A stretch of 64,000 nt of DNA from CAZFLM01 sp964519955 (GCA_964519955.1 CAZFLM010000029.1:1-64000), one strand, 5' to 3'; counted from the first letter of the stretch, positions 8,693 to 17,885 are shown. Notes: generated by a model from the letters alone, not told the origin. Numbers and translations are program-made.

Positions 8693-9298
8693 GTGCGCTC
8701 GACGGCTTCGGCGGACGCGATGACGGTGGCGTACAGGCCGGCGGTCGTTGCCGATCCCGAGGAGGCCCGATGGGTCGCCCGCGCTCGGGAAGGCGACGAG
8801 GCCGCCTACGCCTGGCTGCTGGCCGCGCACCGGGCGCGCGCCGTGCGGTTGGCCTCCCACGTCCTGCGCCGGCCCGACGAGGCCGAGGATGTTGCGCAGG
8901 AGGCATTCCTCAAGGCGTTTCGGCGGCTGAACGAGTTCCGTGGCGAGGGCGGGTTCTACTCGTGGCTGTACCCCATCGTCGTGCGGACGTGCCTGGATCG
9001 CCGGCGCCTGTTCCGGTGGGTACGCGAGGCGTTCGGCCTGGAGGCGGTGCCGCCGCGCCTGGCCCAGCAACCGCCGGACGAGGAGGCGCTCGACCGCGTG
9101 CTGGTAGGGGCGCTGCTCGACCGCCTGCCGATGCAGGCCCGCATCGTGCTGGTGCTGCGCGAGCTGGAAGGTCTGGAGTACGAAGAGATTGCAGCGGCGC
9201 TGCAGGTTCCGATCGGAACGGTCCGCTCGCGCCTGAACACCGCGCGGATGCGCTTCCGCAAGCTGTGGCTGGAGGAGCACGGGGAGGTGGACGGATGA
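8693..9298 (+). CDS. ECF-family RNA polymerase sigma factor
   Basis: Directs RNA polymerase to a dedicated set of promoters. Region 2 is seen in AYAWLLAAHRARAVRLASHVL, DEAEDVAQEAFLKAFRRL and the short FRGEGGFYSWLYPIV core; region 4 in LPMQARIVLVLRELEGLEYEEIAAAL followed by GTVRSRLNTARMRF. There is no region 3, as expected for ECF factors. The GTG at 8693 is preferred over the ATG at 8675 because AGGAGGAG (8681-8688) lies between them with correct spacing to the GTG. The stop overlaps the start of the next gene, a small membrane protein that is probably its anti-sigma factor, and three paralogous membrane-protein genes follow on the same strand. Confidence 0.9.
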   Translation: MRSTASADAMTVAYRPAVVADPEEARWVARAREGDEAAYAWLLAAHRARAVRLASHVLRRPDEAEDVAQEAFLKAFRRLNEFRGEGGFYSWLYPIVVRTCLDRRRLFRWVREAFGLEAVPPRLAQQPPDEEALDRVLVGALLDRLPMQARIVLVLRELEGLEYEEIAAALQVPIGTVRSRLNTARMRFRKLWLEEHGEVDG

Positions 9299-9747
9299 CA
9301 CCCGAGGAGAGAGACGACCGGATCGATGCGTCGCTGCGGCGCGGCCTCAGAGCGCTGGTGGCGCCGGAGCCCTCGCCCGGGTTCGACGAGGCGGTGCTGT
9401 CCGCGATGCGGCGCGGGCCCGAGGCCCGGCAGGTTTGGTCCGCGGCCAGGCCGGCGATGGTGTCCGGCGCGCTGAGTCTGGCGGCGACGCTCCTGCTGCT
9501 CCAGTGGGCGCTGCGGCCGCCGGCGTTGGTGGTGGCCCCGATGGCGTCGTCGCCTGTCGCGGCCGATGTGCTGGACCGGGCCATCGCGAGCGGCGATCTG
9601 CGCGGCGGGTCCCTGGCGGCGATGCTGAGGGGCAGTGCGACGCCGCGCGCGCCACGGAGCGAGCCCGTCGAGCCACGCCAGCCGGCCCCCGGCGAACCGG
9701 ACTCGTCGCACTCGCAGTCCAATGCTGTCGGTCGCGCAATCGGGTAG
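9295..9747 (+). CDS. putative anti-sigma factor, single-pass membrane protein
   Basis: A 150-residue protein whose ATG overlaps the TGA of the ECF sigma gene, the usual arrangement for an anti-sigma factor. Residues 1-50 are charged and cytoplasmic in character (ERDDRIDASLRRGLRALV), followed by one hydrophobic helix (VSGALSLAATLLLLQWAL) and a Pro/Ser-rich tail. There is no zinc-binding H-x3-C-x2-C motif, so it is not a ZAS type. Function is assigned from gene order and topology, not from a recognised domain. Confidence 0.6.
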   Translation: MTPEERDDRIDASLRRGLRALVAPEPSPGFDEAVLSAMRRGPEARQVWSAARPAMVSGALSLAATLLLLQWALRPPALVVAPMASSPVAADVLDRAIASGDLRGGSLAAMLRGSATPRAPRSEPVEPRQPAPGEPDSSHSQSNAVGRAIG

Positions 9748-9771
9748 GCGCTGATGAGAGGAGGCACTCCG

Positions 9772-11739
9772 ATGTCTTCGACGAAGCCGTGGACGCGTTG
9801 GCTGGTCGGCGCGGCCGGAGGGGCGATGCTCGCGCTTCTGCTCGTGCCGACGTCGCGCTGGATCGTGTGGTCTCAGTTCCGCGCGGTGTTCCGCGTCCCG
9901 CACACGGCGGGCCAGGTTCGGTCGGCGTTGGTGGCGGTGGTCGACAGCAGCAAGGACCCGGAGGCGATCAGGGAGCGCGAGCAGGCTCTCACGGCCGCAG
10001 CGGCGCGCTACCCGGACGATGTCGGGCTGCAGATGGCGGCCGCGCTCATGGTTCCTATCGACAACAACGAGCGATATGACCCGGCCCAGTTGCCGCCGCG
10101 TGCTCGCCGCCTCGAGCCGCTCTGGCGGGCTCATCGCCAGAGCCCACCTCTCTGCGCGGCCATGGTGCGGCTGCTGTGCAGTCGCGGCTGGCTCGGCGCG
10201 CGTCCTGAGCGGAATCTGGATGCTAACTGGCTCCGCGGCGCGAAGCAGCCCAAGGTCGACGCGCCGCCGGCCGACCAGGTCGAGGTGTTCCGGCAGGTGT
10301 GCGCCGATGGCGAGGCTGCCGATCCTGACAATGCGTTCTTCCCGTGGATGCAGGCGGTCGCCCTGTTCGCCGCCAACCGCGACGCCGACGCTATCGCGGC
10401 GATCAAGCGCGCATCGGTGATGACGAAGTGGCGCGACTATGTGGCCGACGAAGCCCGGGCCAGGATGCGCCTGGCGCAGCTCGCCACCGGATCGCCTGGC
10501 GCCGTCGCGAAGGCCGACATCTCGGCGGGCATTCTGCTGCCGCACTACGCGAGTATGCGAGCACTGGCACGCCTGGCGACGGCGAAGGCGGTCCTCGCTG
10601 AGCGCGCAGGCAAGAGGGAGGAGGGCTTCGCCATCCGGCGGGCCGTTGCGCATGCGGGAGGGCTGATGCGGGCGGAGTCGACCTACATCATCGGCACGAT
10701 GGTTGGTTCGGCGATTGAGACGGTAGCCGGCATGTGCCCGGGCGGCGAGGTGGCTGCCGAAGCGCGGCGCGGCGGGCCGGACGACAACGACGAGGGGCGC
10801 GCGGCGTCCGCGCAGGCTCTATATGCCCGCTACCTCGACAGCATCGGGCACCCCGAGGAGGCGGCCTGGCTGCGAGCGGAGTGGGCCGCGCGCCTCAAGG
10901 CCAGGGCTGCGTTCGAGGGCGGCGTCGACCTCGTCTGGTTTGGACCAGCGATGCCGGTCACGCGCCTGGCAGCGATGTGGGCGGCGGGCATGCTGCTGCT
11001 GCTGAATGCCGGCTGGCTCGCGCTCATGGGGTTGGCGGCGTGGCGGGCGTCGAAGGGGAAGGCGGAGGCGCCGGGTACCCGAGGCGGGCTCATCGTGTGG
11101 GGGCTGGCGGCGCTCGGTTGTCTTCTCGGCGCGCTCCTGGCCGGCGGCATCGCGGCGTCAGCCATGCTTTCCTCCGACTACCTGGTCAGCCAGAACGGCA
11201 TCACGTATGCGGGTTGGCCGGGGTTCATCCCGGCGGCGTTCCTGTGCGCCATGTGGGTGCGGGGGGTATGCCTGGCGCGCAGATGGGCGTGGCTGACGGC
11301 GTTCACCGGCGCACTCGCGATCACGCTGGGCGCGATGTTGGCCACCACGTGTGCGCTCGCCGGGCATGGCGGTGTCTACGACATGCTTCGGATGGCGGCG
11401 ACGCTGGTGGTGCCGATCCCCGCGAACGACCGCGTTTCCGCGGATACCTACATCCAGGCAGCCCTCAGCGGCGCCGCGCTCGTGCCCGCGCTCCTGCTCC
11501 TCGCGGCCACCGTTGTCAGCCTCTTCTGCCGCGTGCCGATGTCGAAGGGCTGGGCGCGGGCGATGCGCGGCCTGGCCATCCCCAGTGTCTGCGTCATCTT
11601 GCTGGCCTACGCGGGGCTGCTCGTCCAGACGGCGCGCACCGAGGCGCTCTGCTCCCACGCCATCGAGCGAATCACCGAGAACGAGGGGCGCTTCCTGGCC
11701 GAGTTGAGCGGAAAGGAGTGGCCCGGCCGCACACCGTGA
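9772..11739 (+). CDS. tandem paralogue 1: unknown polytopic membrane protein with a conserved DNAFFP region
   Basis: First of three adjacent paralogues. The layout is one N-terminal membrane helix (about 11-33), about 350 residues of soluble helical sequence, a cluster of about five or six C-terminal helices, and a short tail ending NEGRFLAELSGKEWPG. The soluble part holds DPDNAFFPWM near residue 185, then KWRDYVADEA and LPHYASMRALARL; equivalents occur in both neighbours. The helical stretch with IGTMVGSAIETVAG resembles TPR-like repeats. The start at 9772 is chosen over the ATG at 9754 because GAGGAGG falls between them with seven-base spacing. It follows the sigma/anti-sigma pair by 24 bases. 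No known family was recognised; a sensing or envelope-stress role controlled by the ECF factor is speculation. Confidence 0.75.
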   Translation: MSSTKPWTRWLVGAAGGAMLALLLVPTSRWIVWSQFRAVFRVPHTAGQVRSALVAVVDSSKDPEAIREREQALTAAAARYPDDVGLQMAAALMVPIDNNERYDPAQLPPRARRLEPLWRAHRQSPPLCAAMVRLLCSRGWLGARPERNLDANWLRGAKQPKVDAPPADQVEVFRQVCADGEAADPDNAFFPWMQAVALFAANRDADAIAAIKRASVMTKWRDYVADEARARMRLAQLATGSPGAVAKADISAGILLPHYASMRALARLATAKAVLAERAGKREEGFAIRRAVAHAGGLMRAESTYIIGTMVGSAIETVAGMCPGGEVAAEARRGGPDDNDEGRAASAQALYARYLDSIGHPEEAAWLRAEWAARLKARAAFEGGVDLVWFGPAMPVTRLAAMWAAGMLLLLNAGWLALMGLAAWRASKGKAEAPGTRGGLIVWGLAALGCLLGALLAGGIAASAMLSSDYLVSQNGITYAGWPGFIPAAFLCAMWVRGVCLARRWAWLTAFTGALAITLGAMLATTCALAGHGGVYDMLRMAATLVVPIPANDRVSADTYIQAALSGAALVPALLLLAATVVSLFCRVPMSKGWARAMRGLAIPSVCVILLAYAGLLVQTARTEALCSHAIERITENEGRFLAELSGKEWPGRTP

Positions 11740-11771
11740 CATCGGGGGCGACGGCTTCCGATCGCCGCGCT

Positions 11772-11807
11772 GCGCCCGCCGCCTCCACACCCCGGGGCGG
11801 CGGGCGC
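11772..11807 (+). terminator. 12-bp hairpin between tandem paralogues 1 and 2
   Basis: GCGCCCGCCGCC at 11772-11783 pairs perfectly with GGCGGCGGGCGC at 11796-11807 around a 12-base loop, followed by TTCGTT. It could be a terminator or attenuator separating expression of the first paralogue from the next two. Confidence 0.55.
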
Positions 11808-11911
11808 TTCGTTCGACGCGCCTCGATGCCGGTCTCGTGCAGGAGATGGCGGATTGGGGGCGAAGCTAGGGGCATTGAATGACACCCGCTGCCCCACAGG
11901 AGAACGCCGCC

Positions 11912-13582
11912 ATGCTTACGCGCCGAGAAGCGCTGCTCCCGCTTGCCTCCGCCGGCCTCTTCGTGCTGCTGCTCCTCCTCCCCGCCACAGGCTGGATCGT
12001 ACGCGCGCATCTGGCGGGCGTTTCCGGTCTGCGGCAGGGCGCGGCGAGCGGTGCCAACGATCCAATGCGGGCCAGGCTGGCCGAACTGCCGAACGATGTT
12101 CAGGCACAGGTCATCCTGGCAACGCTCGGGACGCGCGATCGGCCCAACCGGGGCGCCAGCGACACCGTGGCGCGCCTGGATGAGCTGGCAGCCCGCTTCG
12201 ACAAGAGCCCGGAGGTGCGCGCGCACAGGCTGCGGTACTCCATGATGGGGCTTGTCGTCATGAACAGGCAAGACGACGATGCCTGGTTCTCAGGTCGCGC
12301 GGCCGATCGCGGCATGCCCCGCCCACGGGCCCGGCCCGCGCCCACCGCGCAGGAGATCGATCGGTACCTGCGGGCGGCGGCTGCCGGTGAGCGCCTCGAT
12401 GCCGACAACGCCTATTTCCCCGCGATGGCCTGGGTTGGCCTCACCGCAGCCCATCGCGATCGCGAGGCACTCGACGCCCTGCACCGAGCTGCGGGCAAGA
12501 GGGCGTGGGAGGACTACGTCGCCGGCGAGATCAGCGCCCAGATTCGCTTTGGTACGGAGGTGCATGGCCAGTCGGGCGCCCTCGGGCACCTTGCGCAGGT
12601 GTCCACGGCCCAGTATCCGCATTGCGCTCAGATGCGCTCCGCCGCTCGCGTCGCGGTCTATCTGGCGGCGCAGAGGGAGCAGGCAGGGCAGCTCGGGGAG
12701 GGCCTCGCGATCCGCCACGACTTGATGCGGCTGGCCGCCACGTTCCGCGCCCAGTCGCGGTCCGCATTCGGCTCGCAGGCCGGCTGCGCGCTCACGCAGG
12801 TTGCCGCGCGGAGGCCCGCGGGCGCCGAGCCGCTGCCGCGGCCCGCGAGCTCGGGCGCCGGCGCTTCGGTGGACCCGAACGAGGGCGCCTACCTTGCCTA
12901 CCTCCAGGAACAGAACCGCGGCGACGAGGCGAGCTGGGTGCAGAAGCAGTTCGACGCTGCGCGGGAGGCCAAGGCGATCATGAGGGCCGGCTTCGACCGG
13001 TCCGACGTGTGCGGGCGCGGCGCCATCAGGCTTGTGGGGCTCCTGGCGGTGGGTACGTTCGTGCTGGCGTACGTCGTGTGGCTGGCTGCGACGCCCCTGG
13101 CGGGCTGGATCGGCAGGCGAGCCGGCGGGTGTCGGTGGGAGGCCATGTTCCTTGCGGCGGCGGGACTGCTGCAGTTGGGCTGGCTGTGGACACACCTGGC
13201 GCCGGTGCTGTCAGGGCTTCTGGTTCCTGCGTCGGCTGCCGCGGGGGTCGATGCGCGCACGGTTGCCCCCACGACGTGGGAGGAGATGAGGCCCACGGTG
13301 TTCCTGACGGCGTCGCTGCTGCCGCTGTGCGCGATCTGGCTGGCGGCTGTCGTGCGGGCCGTGCGTTCGGACGCGCAGGCATCGGGCTCGCAACGCCTCC
13401 TGGTGCGCTGCCTGGCCGTCGCTGTGCTCGCGTACTCGGTGGTGACGCTGGTCACGGTCCGTCAGAACGCAGCGGCGATCGACGGACTTCGTCGCACACT
13501 GGTCCATGAGGGCCGTTACCTGGCCGAAGTCGTGGGGCGGACGTGGCCGGGGGCGGAACCCGCGCAGGGAGCGCACCGGTGA
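11912..13582 (+). CDS. tandem paralogue 2: unknown polytopic membrane protein with a DNAYFP region
   Basis: Second paralogue, 556 residues. It has the same design as its neighbours: an N-terminal helix, a soluble part with DADNAYFPAMAW near residue 163, then ALHRAAGKRAWEDYVAGE, then YPHCAQMRSAARV, and a C-terminal block of about four membrane helices ending HEGRYLAEVVGRTWPG. The ATG at 11912 is preferred over 11879 because CAGGAG sits about eight bases upstream. Its stop overlaps the GTG of paralogue 3 (GTGA), so the two are translated together. Sequence identity with paralogue 3 in the central motif is clearly higher than with paralogue 1, suggesting stepwise tandem duplication. Confidence 0.75.
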   Translation: MLTRREALLPLASAGLFVLLLLLPATGWIVRAHLAGVSGLRQGAASGANDPMRARLAELPNDVQAQVILATLGTRDRPNRGASDTVARLDELAARFDKSPEVRAHRLRYSMMGLVVMNRQDDDAWFSGRAADRGMPRPRARPAPTAQEIDRYLRAAAAGERLDADNAYFPAMAWVGLTAAHRDREALDALHRAAGKRAWEDYVAGEISAQIRFGTEVHGQSGALGHLAQVSTAQYPHCAQMRSAARVAVYLAAQREQAGQLGEGLAIRHDLMRLAATFRAQSRSAFGSQAGCALTQVAARRPAGAEPLPRPASSGAGASVDPNEGAYLAYLQEQNRGDEASWVQKQFDAAREAKAIMRAGFDRSDVCGRGAIRLVGLLAVGTFVLAYVVWLAATPLAGWIGRRAGGCRWEAMFLAAAGLLQLGWLWTHLAPVLSGLLVPASAAAGVDARTVAPTTWEEMRPTVFLTASLLPLCAIWLAAVVRAVRSDAQASGSQRLLVRCLAVAVLAYSVVTLVTVRQNAAAIDGLRRTLVHEGRYLAEVVGRTWPGAEPAQGAHR

Positions 13583-15288
13583 GGCGGCGCGTGGCTGCGC
13601 TGGCCACGGCTTTCGCACCGGTGCTGCTGGTCGCTCTCCTGGCGGCGCCGCGCGTCGGCTGGATTGCGCGCCAGCAGGTTGGGCTCCAGCTCGTCCCGGC
13701 CGTGGTGTACGAGATCACGCTCCGGGGGCTGGGTGTTCGCAACGCGGCGGGCATCCGGAGCGACCCATCGCCCTCGGTGGATGCCCGCATCAGAGCCGCC
13801 CTGGCGCGCCACCCCGACGACGCGGGCAGTCAGGTGGCGATGGCGTGGCTTGAGCCCAATGCGAACAGCGAACGCATCGTGGCGCATCTACGCGCCCAGT
13901 TGCCGCGAAGGGCCGCCGATCCGGCGCTGCATGCCCACATACTGCGCTTCTACGCGATGGGCCGCATACGCGTGCGCCGGCCGGAGGAGCATGAGTGGTC
14001 GCATGCCGGGTTCGCGGCGCCGGCTCAGAAGACGCCTGCCCCGGATCCGGCCCTGCTCGCCTCGTACCTCGAGTCGGCGCGCGCCGGGGAGCGGCTCGAC
14101 CCGGACAACGCCTACTTCCCGATGATGGAGTGTCTCGGGCTGTTCTCGGCCTATCGCGACCGGGAGGCCCTGGCGGCGCTGCATCGGGCGGCCGGCAAGA
14201 CCAGATGGAACGACTACGCGGCCGGCGAGGCGGTCGCTCGCCAGCGCGCGGTCGAGGAGGCGTTCGGGCGGCAGAGCGCCATGGTACTCGTCGGCGCCCA
14301 GGCGTGCGTCCTGTTCCCCCACTACGCGTCGGTCAGGAGCGGCGTGCGTGTCTCTGTCTCGATCGCGAGCGCGCTGGAGCGGCGTGGTGAGTTCCGCGCT
14401 GCCCTGGCGATTCGCCGAGAATCCATGCGCACTGGGGCGCTGATGCGGTCGACATCCTCTTCCGCCATCGGCACGCTGGTCGGATGCGCGCTGACCGAGC
14501 TGGCCATCGACACTCCGGGGCAATCGGCGAGCGAGGCTGGATCGCAGCCGTCCGGGCCGGAGGCGCGCGCCCGCCGCGAGGCCGCCAACCTGAACGAGAT
14601 GGTGCGGCGTGGGCAGATCCAGGACGCCGCCTGGGCGCAGGATCAGCTCTTCGCCTCCGCGGCCGCTCGCGACGCCGTGCAGCGCGGGTTGCCTCGGACC
14701 CCACTCGGCGCGGTCGCTGCAGGCGGCCTGGCGCGCCAGTGGATCATCGGCTGCGTCCTGGCTGCCCACATCGTCTGGCTCCTCCTCGTGGCAGGGCTGG
14801 CGGGCGCGGCGCACCGATGGCGCAAGGCCGCGTGGCTGCGTTGGAGCGTGCCCGTCGTTGGGCTCGTGGCGCTGCTGTGGCTATCGGGCCGTGCCGCCGG
14901 ATTGGCGTCGGTGTTCGTGGGCGTCACCCGCGCCCTCGAAGTGATGGTGGGCGCAGGCGCAGCATCGAAGGCCGCCGACCCAACGATGGCCGCGCGCGCC
15001 TTCGTGATGTGCGGCGTGATGGCGGTTCCTCTCGTGGTCTCAGGTATCGCTGCCGCCATCGCGCTGGGCCGTGATCGGCCGCTGCTGCCGTCCCTGGCCC
15101 GGACGTGCATGGTTGCCGCGGCGGTGGTGAACCTGCTGTACGGTGGAGTGCTCGCGCAGACGGCGGGGAGCGAAGAGAGGGCGCGCGGGGACCTCGCACG
15201 CATGCTCGAAGGCGAGGGGCGCTACTCGGCGCACGTGGCCGGCATGAGTTGGCCGGAGGTCGAGCCGGGCGCCGCGGCGAACCGATAG
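13579..15288 (+). CDS. tandem paralogue 3: unknown polytopic membrane protein with a DNAYFP region
   Basis: Third paralogue, 569 residues, starting with GTG inside the stop of paralogue 2 and preceded by AGGGAG. The visible core is DPDNAYFPMM near residue 174, ALHRAAGKTRWNDYAAGE, FPHYASVRSGVRV, a helical stretch ending IGTLVGCALTELAI, about four C-terminal membrane helices and a tail GEGRYSAHVAGMSWPEVEPG. The aromatic/Pro ending (W-P-x-x) is kept in all three proteins and is the best family signature outside the DNAYFP box. No domain of known function was recognised. Confidence 0.75.
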   Translation: MRRRVAALATAFAPVLLVALLAAPRVGWIARQQVGLQLVPAVVYEITLRGLGVRNAAGIRSDPSPSVDARIRAALARHPDDAGSQVAMAWLEPNANSERIVAHLRAQLPRRAADPALHAHILRFYAMGRIRVRRPEEHEWSHAGFAAPAQKTPAPDPALLASYLESARAGERLDPDNAYFPMMECLGLFSAYRDREALAALHRAAGKTRWNDYAAGEAVARQRAVEEAFGRQSAMVLVGAQACVLFPHYASVRSGVRVSVSIASALERRGEFRAALAIRRESMRTGALMRSTSSSAIGTLVGCALTELAIDTPGQSASEAGSQPSGPEARARREAANLNEMVRRGQIQDAAWAQDQLFASAAARDAVQRGLPRTPLGAVAAGGLARQWIIGCVLAAHIVWLLLVAGLAGAAHRWRKAAWLRWSVPVVGLVALLWLSGRAAGLASVFVGVTRALEVMVGAGAASKAADPTMAARAFVMCGVMAVPLVVSGIAAAIALGRDRPLLPSLARTCMVAAAVVNLLYGGVLAQTAGSEERARGDLARMLEGEGRYSAHVAGMSWPEVEPGAAANR

Positions 15289-15362
15289 GGGGGCGTGCCG
15301 CTCTATGGGGATGCCGGGCGCCGGACGAGCGCGCCGAGCCTTGTATGGTGAAGGAGACTCCG

Positions 15363-16778
15363 ATGGGACGTGCCTTGGCGCTTCTACTGGCCGTGATGAT
15401 GGTGGCTGGTCCGGCCGGCGCGCAGGAACGCGCGGATATGGCGCTCGGCGAGAAGTCGGCCTACATGCTGCTGCCCGCTCGCTATGCCGCCGGGCCGGCG
15501 GTCCGCGATGCGGCCTGGTCGAGCGACGGCCGCTTCCTGCTGATGTCCGTCGTTGACATACAACTGGATGCCCGGATGGTCGCGCAGGCGCTGTCGGGCG
15601 GCCCCTCCTTCCGGCCGCCGGTCGCCGGCGCGTCTCTGGCGGTGTGGACGGCCAAGGACGCATCGACCCAGGTGGTGTGGCGGGCGCCGAGCCCCGACGT
15701 CAGCTTCGACGTCAACTGGCTCCCTGGCTCGACGGTCGCACTGGTGCTCGCGCACAACGTGGATGTGACGCCTGCCAATGCCCCTGCCAACGCCCCCCGC
15801 GACATGCGCGACGTTCTGCTGCGCATCGACGGGCCGACTGGGAGCGCCCGCGTCCTCGGCCGCGCCGACGCGATGGGCTCCTACACGGTCGCCCCGTCGC
15901 CGAGCCAGCCTGTCGCTGTCGTACGCCGCTGGTCAACGGTCTTGCGCGAGACAGTGGGGTCGGACGGGAAGCCGGAGGTCGTGTCGGAGACCCATGACAG
16001 CGTGAGCGTTGTCAAGGCCGATGGCGGCGCTGGTCCCACGGTGTCCGTCCCGGACGGTGTGCGCCTGCTCGACGCCTCCTGGGTCGCGAAGGACAAGATC
16101 GGGCTGCGCGGCGTCGACGCGAAGCGGCCGGCGCAAGGCGAGCGGGCATCGCGCTGCTTCGTGATGGACGCCCGTACCGGGGCACTTGGGCCGGTGGCCG
16201 AGCTGCCCAAGCCAGAGACGGCGCCGAAGGTCGAGCTGCCCTTCACGCTTGGGCACGCGCCTGCGAACCTCGTTGCGGGGGCTGCGAAGGTTCCGGTGCG
16301 CCCGGTCTTCCTGATCGGGGCGGCGCAGGGCAAGGAGACGCCGGGTCTCGTGGCGGCGGACGCGGAGTGGGCCGCCCTGTCGCCGACCGGCAGCGCGGTG
16401 GCCTACCGGTCCGGGGAGTCGCTCTGCGTGCGCCTGATCGTCGAGGTGCCTCGCGCCGCGCTGGAGGCTGCCCGGGAGGCCGCACGGCGCGCCGTGGCGC
16501 TCAGCAACGCGAAGCAATGCGGCCTGGCCGTCATGATGTATGCGCAGGATCATGGCGAAGTACTGCCGGGCCAGGGCGACGACATCGGCAGCCTCCTGAC
16601 GCCGTACTTCCAGAACCCGACACCGCTGGACGGGTTCGTCTACACATTCGCCGGGGGAGCGTTGTCGGGGGTGCAGTCGCCGGCGGAGACCGAGATGGGC
16701 TACGTGACCGGGCCGGGCGGGCGCGCGATCGTGTACGTCGATGGCCACGCCAAGTGGAAGCCGGACAAGCAGCCGTGA
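15363..16778 (+). CDS. secreted propeller-like protein with a C-terminal pseudopilin-type (H-x9-DG-like) domain
   Basis: Signal peptide (LLLAVMMVAGPAGAQ), then about 340 residues with propeller-like repeats (AAWSSDGRFLLMSVVD, DASWVAKDKIGLRG, AEWAALSPTGSAVAYRSG). The last 100 residues match the C-terminal half of pseudopilin-like proteins common in Armatimonadota and Planctomycetota: ALSNAKQCGLAVMMYAQDHG, a predicted loop domain, and RAIVYVDGHAKW at the end. The N-terminal methylated helix of true pseudopilins is replaced by the propeller, so it cannot be inserted into a pilus in the usual way. The ATG at 15363 follows AAGGAG with five-base spacing. It closes the run of genes begun by the ECF sigma factor. 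Confidence 0.65.
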   Translation: MGRALALLLAVMMVAGPAGAQERADMALGEKSAYMLLPARYAAGPAVRDAAWSSDGRFLLMSVVDIQLDARMVAQALSGGPSFRPPVAGASLAVWTAKDASTQVVWRAPSPDVSFDVNWLPGSTVALVLAHNVDVTPANAPANAPRDMRDVLLRIDGPTGSARVLGRADAMGSYTVAPSPSQPVAVVRRWSTVLRETVGSDGKPEVVSETHDSVSVVKADGGAGPTVSVPDGVRLLDASWVAKDKIGLRGVDAKRPAQGERASRCFVMDARTGALGPVAELPKPETAPKVELPFTLGHAPANLVAGAAKVPVRPVFLIGAAQGKETPGLVAADAEWAALSPTGSAVAYRSGESLCVRLIVEVPRAALEAAREAARRAVALSNAKQCGLAVMMYAQDHGEVLPGQGDDIGSLLTPYFQNPTPLDGFVYTFAGGALSGVQSPAETEMGYVTGPGGRAIVYVDGHAKWKPDKQP

Positions 16779-16814
16779 GGCCGGACGCCCGTTGGGGGCA
16801 AGTCCGAGCGCCTC

Positions 16815-16840
16815 GGTGGGATGGGCCTCCGTGCCCGTCC
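16815..16840 (-). repeat. dispersed intergenic repeat copy (GGCACGGAGGCCCATCC type)
   Basis: Reverse-strand copy of a 26-bp core also found at 40003-40028 and 59056-59081, and in longer form at 21520-21567 and 60449-60496. It lies in the 99-base gap before the CorA gene. Confidence 0.7.
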
Positions 16841-16877
16841 GAGACGAGTAGGCACGAGATGTGCCGAGGAGTGACGC

Positions 16878-17885
16878 GTGGGTGAAGTCCGGTACGTGAG
16901 GGTGCCTCCGGAGGGGGAGGTCGTCGACGCCGGGTCGCTGAAGGCGCTGCTGGGGCAGCGGGGCAGCCCTGGCTACCTGTGGGTGGACCTGACCGACCCG
17001 ACCCGCGAGCAGCTCGAGGCGCTGGTGGAGCCGCTCGGTGTGCATCCGCTGTCGGTCGAGGACTGCCTGGACGACGACCAGGTGCCCAAGGTCGAGGACT
17101 TCCAGCACAACATGTTCGTTCTGTTCAACAGCTACCGGTACATCGACGGCGTGCTGCATGTCGACGAGGTGAACTTCGTGTTGGGGAAGGACTACCTCGT
17201 CTCGGTCCACCGGGCCAGGCCCTCGGGGTGGTCCTACTTCGGGGAAGCGCCCCGGCTGGTGGACGCCGCGCTCGACGAGGTGCGCCGCGGCCCGGACTAC
17301 CTGCTGCACGTGCTCCTGGACCAGATCGTCGACGGCAAGTTCGAGGCGATCGAGGCGATCCAGGAGGACGTGGACGCTGCCGAGGAACGCGTGCTGCAGG
17401 GGTGGGAGGAGTTCCAGCCCGACGACCTGCTCCGGATGCGCCGCTGCCTCCTGGTGCTGCGGAAGAGCCTGTTCCACGAGCGCGAGATCTTGATGCGCAT
17501 CTCCGGGCGCGGCAACTCGTTCATCACCGAGGGCGCCGTCTACCGGTTCCGCGACATCTACGACCACCTGGCCCGGTTCTTCGAGTCGACGGAGATCTGC
17601 CGCGAAATGATCGCCAGCCTGGTCGAGATCCATGTCTCGATGGTGAGCGTTCGCCTCGCCGAGGTGGGCAACCGGACGAACCAGACGATGCGGCGCCTCA
17701 CCGTCATCAACTGCGTGTTCATGCCGCTGACGCTGCTCGCGGGCATCGGCGGCATGTCCGAGTGGAGCATGATGACCAGCGGCGTGCGGTGGCCGGTCTC
17801 CTACTCGGCGTTCCTGCTGCTGATGGTCGCCATCGGGCTGGCGAACTACTACCTGCTGACGTGGTGGGAGGCCAGGCAGAAGTGA
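16878..17885 (+). CDS. corA: CorA-family divalent cation transporter with GMS in place of GMN
   Basis: Inner-membrane magnesium/cobalt channel family. It has a cytosolic alpha/beta funnel (WVDLTDPTREQLEALVEPLGVHPLSVEDCLDD is characteristic in pattern), a long helix region, and two C-terminal helices; a charged WWEARQK tail ends the protein. Length 335 is normal. The selectivity-loop signature GMN that follows the first helix reads GGMSEW (Gly292-Met293-Ser294), replacing the Asn that contacts hydrated Mg2+. This may change ion choice or signal a distinct subfamily. The GTG start at 16878 follows GAGGAGTGACGC. The next gene starts 13 bases after the stop. Confidence 0.88.
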   Translation: MGEVRYVRVPPEGEVVDAGSLKALLGQRGSPGYLWVDLTDPTREQLEALVEPLGVHPLSVEDCLDDDQVPKVEDFQHNMFVLFNSYRYIDGVLHVDEVNFVLGKDYLVSVHRARPSGWSYFGEAPRLVDAALDEVRRGPDYLLHVLLDQIVDGKFEAIEAIQEDVDAAEERVLQGWEEFQPDDLLRMRRCLLVLRKSLFHEREILMRISGRGNSFITEGAVYRFRDIYDHLARFFESTEICREMIASLVEIHVSMVSVRLAEVGNRTNQTMRRLTVINCVFMPLTLLAGIGGMSEWSMMTSGVRWPVSYSAFLLLMVAIGLANYYLLTWWEARQK

